64,000 nt of DNA from Euonymus europaeus (taxonomy: Eukaryota; Streptophyta; Magnoliopsida; Celastrales; Celastraceae). The notes under the pieces are model-generated. The model saw only the letters and a program-made list of their open reading frames with translations. It was not told the DNA's origin and made no database searches. The number at the start of each line of letters is the position of its first letter. Within the stretch, counting starts at the first letter, position 1. Shown here piece after piece: positions 55,713-64,000 of the stretch. Where the stretch lies: the NCBI GenBank assembly GCA_963580455.1, contig OY756966.1:19781001-19845000 (forward strand), in the 5' to 3' direction. Both the position numbers and the translations under genes were made by a program.

Positions 55713-56795
55713 GATGAGTATCTAGGGCTTACAGGAGCTCGACTAGATGGAGCAGAGATGCTTGATTATGAATTTGCAACTCATTTTGTTTATTCCAAGG
55801 TAATTACATGATACCCAACTAATAATATTATAAATAATTGTGTTAGGATTTCCGGTTCAAATATATATTAGAAACTGATATTGTATGTTTTGGGTCAAAG
55901 GTCTGCATGATTTTGTTCTTATTAGCCATCATCATTGGTTCTTATGCTAAAAAATTCATTGGTTATATATCCCTCAACTTGATTATGACTATTAATTAAT
56001 ACCATTTTATTGAAACAGTAAAAAAATTCTTAACCTTATCGAATTGTCAAATGCAATTATATTATATTTTTCATGACTAGATTAGGATATTGTTTTGTTG
56101 GAGAATGAAATCGAAAGACTGGGAAGACTATCAGATGCTACCAAAATTATTGAGTGGCTTATGGATTTATTTGCACACAAACCATCTTTGAAGCAAGATA
56201 GTGCCTACATGAGGTAATTAATTAAATTGTTTAATTATTTAGTAATTAATTAATTAATAATTAAAGAAAATTGTTTGTGCTAAATTGAATTTCATGAATA
56301 TCATTGATTTAACTAGGTTGGAGACTATCAATAAATGCTTCTCCAAAGAAACAGTTGAAGAAATTTTACACTCTTTTGTGAGTACAACATATATACACAA
56401 ACATATATATATATATACACACATTTATATGTATACATATATGTTCATATCAATCACTAACAATGTTTTTGTTAATGGCAAATTCGAAGGAAATGGAAAG
56501 CAAATCAAAAAAATGGATGAAATCGGCTATAAAATCAATGAAGTCAGCAAGTCCAACGAGCCTCAAACTTACGCTTCGATCGCTACGTAACTAATTAAAA
56601 CTGAAATTAGACTGATTATAATGGCTTAATTAATTAATTAATCCAACCTTTGTTAATTAATTAATTAATCCAACATTTTTTACTTAATTATAGATAAGAG
56701 AAGGTCGGATGCAAGAGCTTCGAGAGTGTATAATTCGTGAATACACCATTGTTTGTCACATTATTCAAGGAACCATAAGCAATGATATATATGAG
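55713..56795 (+). pseudogene. 3-hydroxyisobutyryl-CoA hydrolase-like gene fragment (CHY1-like)
   Basis: Five exon-like blocks. 55713-55799 (EYLGLTGARLDGAEM); 56086-56213 (DATKIIEWLMDLFAH, QDSAYMR); 56317-56377 (LETINKCFSKETVEEILHSF); 56490-56583 (KWMKSAIKSMKSASPTSLKL); 56694-56795 (IREGRMQELRECIIREYTIV). They match, in order, the C-terminal half of plant CHY1, a peroxisomal enzyme of valine breakdown in the enoyl-CoA hydratase superfamily. Most blocks have GT/AG borders in phase. After 56583 the nearest GT would leave four extra bases and shift the frame. Exons upstream are absent (the MULE ends 124 bp away), and the final exon was not found downstream. Probably a relic. Confidence 0.72.
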
Positions 56796-56819
56796 GTATT
56801 TTTTTTGTCAAATGCATTT

Positions 56820-57010
56820 ATAAGGGTGGAATAGAAGGTAGGATTCCTTATGTTAAAGGGTAAGGTCGCTGGTTCGAATCTCACCAATAACCTTGACACC
56901 TACGGGGCCAGATGGGTTGGAGGTAGTGGTCCATGGACTCGACTGATGCCTGTAGCGACTGAGCCAGGTCATTACATTGATAAAGTAATATGCCTCCCTA
57001 GCTAGTCCCA
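56820..57010 (+). mobile_element. SINE-like element
   Basis: Box B GGTTCGAATCTC at 56871-56882, with a box A-like GGGTGGAATAGAAGG about 47 bp upstream. The body is GC-richer than its surroundings (GGGGCCAGATGGGTTGGAGG). It sits just after the last CHY-like block. Ends and target duplication could not be fixed. Confidence 0.45.
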
Positions 57011-57177
57011 TATCTTATTATTTAAAAGGATGGAAAAAATCTGAAAAGTAGAAATGACGTAACTTAAGTACATATCATTTTTGTTTATAATCAAGCTTTA
57101 CCTTTTTTCTTTGTTGGATGCCGTCAATTATCATGGTCATGATATGACATAAGATTGTTAACATCTCAAAGGTGCAT

Positions 57178-57339
57178 ATTTTTTTTTTGATATCAAGGAG
57201 GGGGAATACCCAACATAAACAAAGAGGTCTTTTACAACTCTCACCATAATGGTCACTCAAATTGGTAGAAGGGGAGACTCGAACACAAGACCTCTCACTC
57301 CCTACACAGTAGGAAGACCAACCAGGCTACCACCTGTTG
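57178..57339 (-). mobile_element. SINE, minus strand, with poly-A tail
   Basis: On the minus strand it starts near CAACAGGTGGTAGCCTGGTT (box A, 57339-57319) and has box B GTGTTCGAGTCTC (57286-57274). The 3' end is a run of A, seen as T at 57178-57188 on plus. Length about 160 bp, boxes and tail are all as expected for a tRNA-derived plant SINE. Confidence 0.7.
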
Positions 57340-57345
57340 ATAAGG

Positions 57346-58340
57346 CGCATATTTTATTTGTGGATAGGTGAAAGGGGTGATATTTACGCCCTTAAATTTG
57401 TATTCCCACTTTTGTAAATTAAATTCATGATAACTTAATTCATAATTTTGTATGTCAAAGTTTTTGCATGAGATGATATTTTAGTTCTTCAATTTTTGTG
57501 CGATTTGATATTTGATTCTCATCCTAATGAGTATTCTCACCATTCACAATTGGTATTCTCATTCCCGTTATAATTTTAATTTATTTTAAAATAATCACCT
57601 AATTAGTATTTACTGTAAATTTTTCTTTATATGGAGTGACTCATTCGTTTAAAGTTTCTTATTTATATCTAAATCATTGAATCATAATTATAGCATTCCT
57701 CCAGTAAAATAATTGTGAAGATAAGAATCAAACACCAATTCGCACAAAAATTTTGGAAGGCAAAACCATGAATCAACTTATTATGAATTTAGTTTATAAA
57801 ACTTGTATTCTCACCAGGGCATACTACTTGTGTTGAAGATTGCCATAACTATCTCCTAATTAGTTGTGAATGGATTAATAAAATTAATCACCGTAATTAT
57901 GTGATATATCCCATACTTATCTCCTAGTCTTTAGGAAGGAATAAGATTTTACATAGTTATCTCCTAGTCTTTACGAAGGAACAAGTTTGTAAAAGCGCTA
58001 TTAAAGCCGTGTATACTGGTATGAGAAGATATACTGGCAGTGAGTCAACAAATCTTCAGTCAGGACCTCGGGAGCTTCAAAATCCGTGGAAAAAGAAAAG
58101 GGTTTTGCAAAGAAAATTCACCAAATATCTAATATGCACCCGAGGGGAGATCGCTCGGTCCATAGTAGAAACTAGACAGAGTATGCAGTTTTAGCCATTA
58201 GATTTGGCTTTGTGAATCTGAACCCTTGACTACTTTCGCCCTTGCAATCCCAAACTAATACTTCCTGGTACGTAAGGCCGCAAAATAACAGTTTGAGAGC
58301 CGCTACGAAAGAATTTACTTTTCTCCTGCTCCGGTAGCTT
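57346..58340. other. Intergenic DNA between CHY-like relic and F-box gene
   Basis: AT-rich. A direct repeat TTATCTCCTAGTCTTTA(G/C)GAAGGAA(T/C)AAG occurs at 57918 and 57957 (about 40-bp period). The 61-residue ORF at 58009-58194 is basic and has no domain I recognise. From about 58200 the sequence leads into the 5' UTR of the F-box gene. Confidence 0.45.
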
Positions 58341-58347
58341 TCATAAG

Positions 58348-58677
58348 GTAAGTAATACTAGTCTTTTATCTTCTCTGTCCACATACTATTTTAATTTGTT
58401 TTTCATGATTTGGTTCAGACTTGAGACGCAAGGCCCATCAAATTATGTCTTAATTAAGCGAACAACATATATATTGTTGATTTTCTCTGTGCACTTATGG
58501 CTTTCAAATTTTCTCTGCGCAGTTTTTTTGTTCTTCAATAGAAGAGTTGTTGGGCGGCCATTGATATTATTAATTTTGCCTAATTGCAAAAACCCAGAAG
58601 CCTTGTATCTTGAGATTTGAGATTAGAGTTATTGATGTTAGTGGAATAATATTGATCATATATACTATTTTTATTAG
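58348..58677 (+). other. Probable 5' UTR intron of the F-box gene
   Basis: CATAAG/GTAAGT at 58348 is a strong donor. TTTTTATTAG/CTAATA ending at 58677 is an acceptor six bases before the ATG. The 3' part of this intron and the start codon are duplicated at 63043-63230. Confidence 0.5.
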
Positions 58678-58683
58678 CTAATA

Positions 58684-60226
58684 ATGTGTCCCATTAATAG
58701 GATGTGTAGCACGAAGAAACAAAAGCTTGTTGGGAACAAAGATAGAATTAGTGAATTGCCGGATGTTCTTCTCTATCAGATCCTGTCCCTTCTTCAGACC
58801 AAAGATGCTGTGGCTACGAGTGTACTATCCAAAAGGTGGCAGAACCTTTGGATTTTCGTTTCCAATTTAGAATTTGAGGCTTGTGGGTCCTTTGAAGATG
58901 ACCAAGATGAGTGGAACAACTTTACCAGTTTTGTAAAAAGAGTGCTCCATTTACATTCTTCGAATGTGGAAATGTTTTGCCTCTCATATCACGGCGGTGT
59001 TAATAAGTTCCAAGTCCTTTCATGGATTTCTGCCGCTATTCTGCGTCAAGTTCAGGTGCTTCAACTATCATACTTTACAAGTGAACTATTCAATATGCCT
59101 CGGGGTCTGTTTACCTGTAAAACTTTGAGGGTATTGAAAATAGATGCATGCAATATTTTAGAACTCCCTCCAAAAACCAATTGTTTTGTAAGCCTCAGGA
59201 CCTTACACCTCTCTCGTGCCACGTTTATGACAAATCTTTCCACCAATGAACTATTTTCTGGCCTACCAATTCTCGAAGAGCTGACATTAGACCGCTGTCA
59301 TTGGTCTCTTATAAAAAAAGCAATGATAGCTATCCCAACTTTGAAGCGCTTGACCATCACTATAGGTGATTTTCCTAAGACAGTAAATCGTGATTGTGAG
59401 GTGGAGGTCCATGCAGAAAATCTCGTATACCTACGTTGTGATACCGATCTATCAATTCCCTTGCTTCTCCGAAAGCTTCCTTTGCTAGTTGATGCATCTG
59501 TAAAAGTGAGAAACTTGGGGAAGCCAACCATTTCTGTTCGCAATGCAACGGAGCTTTTTAGAAGTATTTGTTCTGTCAAATCTTTAAAATTTGATGACTT
59601 CTGCAGTCAGGTATCCTCTCAAACTCTACTTCTTGTACGTTTTCCTTGCCTTGTATAAATTCCACTAGTAATTGAACATCATTGCTACATTTTGTTTCGT
59701 CTAGGATGTTTATCACATCTTGATGGAGAATGCCAGTCTTTTTCCGACATTTGGCAATTTAACATCTCTAGAGGTGAACTCAAGCCTCTTTTTTATTGAA
59801 CAAAGCAAAGTGTTGATGGCCATTTTTCGAAATTCACCTGCTCTCGAATCTATTGTCATTGAGGAGGTAAATCTATAGCTTATGCAACAAGATTTGCGTT
59901 CTTTTTTTTTACCCTTTCCTCGGAGACTTGAATAGAAGATTTATCTCTTCTTGTGATATTAGGTACATAGAGGAATTGCTAGAACGTGGAAGAAAAATGC
60001 TTTGCCTCTTATTTCCCGCCTCAAAACATGTTGTTTGCGGATTTTTCATGCACGTTCAGCAGAGCTGTCTTTTGTGAAATTCTTATTGAAGACTGCGAAG
60101 ATGTTAGAAAGGATTACGATATATCGTTCAGAGTATTTGAAGGGCAATCAAAGCAAGCTAGATGAAATTATGAAGAAGCTCAATTTGTCTGGAGGCTCAA
60201 AAACCCATTTGATTAAGTGGTTGTAA
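58684..60226 (+). CDS. F-box/FBD/LRR protein, three exons
   Basis: Exons 58684-59610, 59705-59866 and 59963-60226 join in phase 0 at GT/AG sites to give 450 residues. The F-box is at residues about 18-60 (ISELPDVLLYQILSLLQTKD, then VLSKRW), the surface that binds SKP1 in SCF ubiquitin ligases. Leucine-rich repeats run from about 120 to 300 (RVLKIDACNILELPP, LEELTLDRCHW, LKRLTITIGDF), the likely substrate-binding part. The FBD motif near the C-terminus reads LSFVKFLLKTAKMLERITI. Length and order are typical of the large plant FBD family. The target is unknown. ATG 58684 is the first in frame; 58702 is an alternative. No stops or frameshifts, so probably a working gene. Confidence 0.9.
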
Positions 60227-61056
60227 AATGCATCATGTACTGACCATGTCTGAAGAGTGGGAGTGTCCATGGTCTACTATTTTTCTTTTTTTTTTTCTTT
60301 TTGTCATCTGAAGGCTAGCAAACAACCGGTTTCAAGTTTTTTGCTTTTTTTTAATCTCTGAACCAGTACACTAATAGGATATTGGCACTCTGTAACGAAG
60401 CTTAGTTGTGCATACTCTTTGATTTGTTTCCAGATTTTTCCTTGGGTTTGATTTTGCAAAAGTAGCAGGGATGAATGTTATCGTGTTTACAAATTACTCT
60501 CTTTTTTTACTTTATGTATATTTTTAGTGTAAATTACTTGTGAGACAATTTGGGATCAGTTTCCCAATGAAGGATAATGCATTTTTCTTATTGTTTGTTA
60601 TTACGGCGCTAATGTACTGTGAAAAAATAGTTAATCATGTTTGGGAGTCCAGTTAAACCTCTAATTAAGAGGACCTGTTTGTTCTAACTGGAAGGAAAAG
60701 CCTTTTGGATTTTATGGTTTCATGTTATGAGAATAAACTTCCAACAATTATGCTTTTGGTGTTCGTGAATTTGCTGGATACATTATCGAGATCTATCCTT
60801 TTGCATCCCAATCAATAGTCTCAGGTTATTAAATTAGCCATTGGACAACCCGAACTCGCTGTGGACGCATGATTCTATGCAAGTTTCCCTTAGACTATAC
60901 TTTTATCAATCGACAAACATAGGTTTTCCAGAATGGTGCACTCTAGTAACTGCTTACATTTCATCGCTTTAGGGCCTTAGAATCTATTAAATTATGTTTT
61001 TTTTTTTGCATTGGTTGATTTATATATGCTTGGCATTATCCCTATCGTTCTTCCAG
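60227..61056. other. 3' flank of the F-box gene
   Basis: Contains the likely 3' UTR and T-rich tracts (60282-60305). No other gene is seen. Confidence 0.5.
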
Positions 61057-61450
61057 TTGCTACTCGAGATTTTGACATTGATGGGGAACTTTGGGTCAAA
61101 TTGCGACTGATACCAACGGAGCCTTGGGTTGGAGCTGCTTCATGGGCTTTTGTTTCACTTCCAAAGATCAAATTTGAATTTTCACCATTTCGCATGTTTA
61201 ACTTGATGGGTATGTCGAGTCATTTTTTCTCAGAAGTTTCCAATAAAAAAAATAGTTCTCTTAAGTTGTTGCGTTCATGTATCTCTCTTGTACATGGGTA
61301 AAATGCACACTAAACACGTGTGGTGTGGAATACTGGAATGTCTATGCTTTTGACCAAATCACCTTTTTGGGAATACTGATACATTTTCTGTTTCATGTTA
61401 CATGTTGCATGCTTGTCTTTGGCAATATCAGCTATCCCAGTTCTGTCAAT
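61057..61450 (+). pseudogene. NTMC2T6-like (SMP/C2) gene fragment, two exons
   Basis: 61057-61209 encodes about 51 residues, with ATRDFDIDGELWVKLRLIPT and WAFVSLPKIKFEFSPFRMFN, very close to the SMP-domain region of plant NTMC2T6 proteins (C2-domain membrane proteins of the synaptotagmin/E-Syt type). It is bordered by CCAG and GTATGT. A second block, 61432-61450, is only 19 nt (CTATCCCAGTTCTGTCAAT) between AG and GTAAGT, and continues the family sequence (AIPVLS) in phase. The exons before and after are not found, so it is an isolated genomic piece. Keeping intron borders argues against an mRNA-derived copy. Confidence 0.7.
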
Positions 61451-62869
61451 GTAAGTGAATTTCTGACTCTTGGCAAGTTCTAGCTACTAATCTCTTTTGT
61501 GTATATGCAATAGACAATACCAGAGTTCTCCTTTAGTCCTTTTCTTGCTTGCTGATTTTGACTATTGATAATGTTCGATCCTAGCTTAGTTAATTGATTT
61601 GTTTGACCTGGGAGGAATTTTTTTGGAAGCCAACTCACATATGCCTTTGATAAAAATAGTTGTCTTTTCAAAACTAAATGAAAACAAGCTTGTGAGAATT
61701 TCAGCTCTCCTTTGGCTAAATTTTAATTTACATCTTAAAGAACTTGTACAATTTTCCATTGTTAGCGGTAGTACTTCACATTTTAATTCAATGTTAGGAA
61801 CTGCTGTACATGATCTAGGCAATGTTGGTTGTAAGTCGTACATATGTTTCATGCTAAAGCATGTGCTTTTGGTAATGTTGGTTGTCAACAACGATTAAGG
61901 TCTCTGTTTTCTAATGCTGTATTCTGTTTTTGTTTGTGTTTGTACTGGAAATCAGAATCTATGCTATGCTCTGTGGGGTGTCAACGAAATTGAGAATTAT
62001 TGCATTTTTTTATGTACTACCTGTTTCAGAAAATTTAAACTTGAACTCAATTAATTATGTGCTTTGTGCTTAAATTGACCTTGCCTTTCCTTTGCAAGTA
62101 ATTTATTATTCTTGCTCAACTTATTTAACTGATATAATAGTTCACTTGCAGGCTTTCCCTGAAAAATTCATTGGAAAAGGTTCCACCTAATTTCTCATAA
62201 GGATTCATGTTGCTGACCCTAATATTCATACTATGCGGGGGCCTGTGCTTACTTGGGATAATATTCCTTCAATGCAAAATCTAACAAATTCCCTCACGCA
62301 TTGACTTAATGCAGATTGGGGCTTCTAATTAAGTAGATTTGGGCCATTTGGCCACTAATGCAGATTGTGAGTTGGCTAGATGAAAGCGACGAGCATGATA
62401 TGTTTCTGTTCATCAATGACCCCAAAGGGATAGGAGCGCTCCCTCTTTTCGTTTATTTTAATGCCCCTTCAAAAATTGGTCAGTTGCATGATCAGCCTTA
62501 TTTTGGCTTGCTGTGATTACTAGTTTATCAGTGTTAATAGCTTTTAACATTGGCGGCCCATAGCAGTGCCAAAGAGCTAGTTTTCGATCATTCTGTTTAG
62601 CCAAGTAATTCTGCGTCGTCCTTTCTGCTTTTTATAATTTAGAATTTAAGAATTATTATTATTATTTCATCAAAATCAACCATATGATAACATTAGAATC
62701 ACTAACATACCTAGTAACATAAAAAACTATGAAAAAAATCTAATTTGAAGGGATCTGAGGGATAACTACAACTATAAGATCACACTGGCTACTTTAATCC
62801 TACTAATAGACATCGGGCTTTGGAAGAGAACCCCAAGGCCCAGGTAAAACCCTCCCGATGGTAAAATAA
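61451..62869. other. Gene-poor stretch with possible exon-like islands
   Basis: Mostly non-coding. Two short islands look protein-like. Near 62155-62300 a frame reads IRIHVADPNIHTMRGPVLTW after a stop. At 62366-62480, after ATGCAG, it reads IVSWLDESDEHDMFLFINDP. The second vaguely recalls a ClpP-type LFINSP motif, but not well enough to name. Confidence 0.3.
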
Positions 62870-63230
62870 GTGCCCTCTTTGACATCACAGAAAATCCATC
62901 GGCGATCATTCGCTCCTCCGTGTCTCTGCCGCTGCTCGTTAAACTTTAATCGCGACGGTCGAAGGTGAATGAATCGAATTCAATTGATGGTTATTTTTTA
63001 TTATAATTTACTTCATCCTCCTTTTTATTTTATTTTATAAAAGAGTTGTCGGCTGACCATTGATATTATTAATTTTGCCTAATTGCAAAAACCCAAAGGC
63101 CTTCTTATAATTTTATCTAAAAAGATTGTATCGTGAGACTTGAGATTAGAGTTATTGACGTTGTTGGAATAATACTGATCAGATATACTTTTTTTATTAG
63201 CTAATAATGTGTTCCCATTAATATGATGTG
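62870..63230 (+). pseudogene. Duplicated 5' end of the F-box gene, truncated
   Basis: 63043-63230 matches 58543-58706: GATATTATTAATTTTGCC, the TTGAGATTAGAGTTATTGA block, TTTTTATTAGCTAATAATGTG and CATTAAT. Its ATG (63207) is followed by a 1-base insertion that gives a stop after four codons. A GAAG/GTGAATG donor near 62963 could be its own 5' UTR exon. After GATGTG at 63230 similarity ends abruptly and unrelated repeat-like sequence begins, so the rest of the gene copy is missing. Confidence 0.7.
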
Positions 63231-64000
63231 AAAATTTGGTGTCTCTCATCAAGATCGTTACCCAACATATATGGAACTAAAATGCGGAAAATAAAAGAAA
63301 TAAGAACACCACAATTTTACGAGGAAAATCCAACTTGGAAAAAAACCTCAAGTCTATGAGCGACCAACCTTAAGAAACATTTCACTAATCACGAATCAAG
63401 AGTACAACCCTATCTTTGACCTAAATATATCGCTCATACATCTCATTCAGTGTATGTTTCAACTCAACACTCAACCCACCTAGGTAGAGCTTGCTTTTGG
63501 CGCCTCCAAAAGACTTCACGAACAAGGAATCAACACTTTCTTCTCAAGAACACAGTTGAACCTCTTTGAAGAATCACCACTCAAAATATAAATACCTCAC
63601 TACAATTCTCTCTTTACTCAAACACTCAAGATTCACAAGAATCATCTCAAAATTTGCTAGAAAAATATTTGAGAGAATAACGACAACAACTCAAGCTCAT
63701 GTGTATGGGCATAAGACTTTTCTTTGGAATTGCTTTCCCACCTTCAACTTTCACGTGTGTCCCTTATAAAGTGCAAAATTCAAGCCATGAATTATCATGA
63801 TAAGATCTGATTGTTATCACCCGTAACCAATTGTAGATAAAGCATAACTCCAAGATGTCAATCATTTATCTCCAGTAACCAATTGTAGATAAAGCAAAAT
63901 TCCAAGTGATGGCAATCATTTATGCACAAAAAACTCTAAGTGATATGAGACACATAGCCAGTAGGAATTAAAAGACAGTAACTTAAACCAACATGAAAAC
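63231..64000. other. Repeat-like sequence to the window end
   Basis: 63270-63420 has the 'AACTAAAATGCGGAAAATAA ... TTTTACGAGG' arrangement seen in LTR/LARD ends of plants (compare 11041-11110). No coding domain is seen; the 67-residue ORF at 63566-63769 is not recognised. Confidence 0.35.
63823..63927. repeat. 52-bp tandem repeat, two copies
   Basis: GTAACCAATTGTAGATAAAG starts at 63823 and 63875. The units then read ..CATAACTCCAAG..TGTCAATCATTTAT and ..CAAAATTCCAAG..GGCAATCATTTAT. Confidence 0.8.

Noticed and set aside
61586..61898. About 100-residue ORFs on both strands
   Set aside because: They are mirror ORFs in AT-rich intronic-looking DNA with no protein signature.
62366..62480. ClpP-like gene
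   Set aside because: Only a short LFIND/P resemblance; no catalytic Ser/His context.

Overview
This is plant nuclear DNA, most likely from a eudicot. The genes have GT-AG introns, the background is AT-rich, and most of the window is Ty3/gypsy and Ty1/copia LTR retrotransposons, a Mutator-like (MULE) DNA transposon and SINE-like repeats. I cannot name the species. Almost all coding sequence belongs to mobile elements and most of it is broken. The only host gene that reads through intact is a three-exon F-box/FBD gene (58684-60226). Fragments of three other host genes are present: a 3-hydroxyisobutyryl-CoA hydrolase-like gene, an NTMC2T6-like SMP/C2 gene, and a duplicated 5' end of the F-box gene.

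Layout. 1-16268 is old repeat debris: a gypsy LTR (876-2850) with a primer binding site and a decayed interior; a minus-strand LTR with a tRNA-Asp-type PBS (6778-8140); a minus-strand copia remnant (8150-10570); a TRIM-like mini-element (11250-11620); an Athila-type third ORF relic (11850-12548); and scraps of further LTRs. 16269-55589 is a MULE of the Kaonashi (KI) type, with a MuDR transposase relic on plus and a plant-mobile-domain/Ulp1-protease gene on minus. It has been split by about 31.5 kb of nested insertions. 55590-64000 holds the host gene remnants, SINEs and the F-box gene.

The nest. A minus-strand Tat-like gypsy element (LTRs 21288-21825 and 52294-52830) sits inside the MULE's Ulp1 gene. 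Three things landed inside the Tat element. One is a complete Athila element (21829-32056, 10228 bp, TSD CATAT). It inserted 3 bp from the end of the Tat 3' LTR, between that LTR and its polypurine tract. The second is a complete copia element (32294-40723, 8430 bp, TSD GTTGA). It inserted just upstream of the TATA box of the Tat antisense ORF. The third is a 5'-truncated plus-strand Athila-type element (about 45673-50911) in the Tat reverse transcriptase, with a fold-back scar at its left edge. LTR divergence fits this order: roughly 1% for the two young insertions, and clearly more between the Tat LTRs.

Functionally, the elements carry the usual gag, protease, reverse transcriptase, RNase H and integrase parts plus lineage-specific extra ORFs (the Athila ORF3 and the Tat antisense ORF). 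None has an uninterrupted gag-pol. Many stops in the Athila-type and copia ORFs look like C-to-T changes in CAG or CGA codons, as expected of methylated, silenced DNA.
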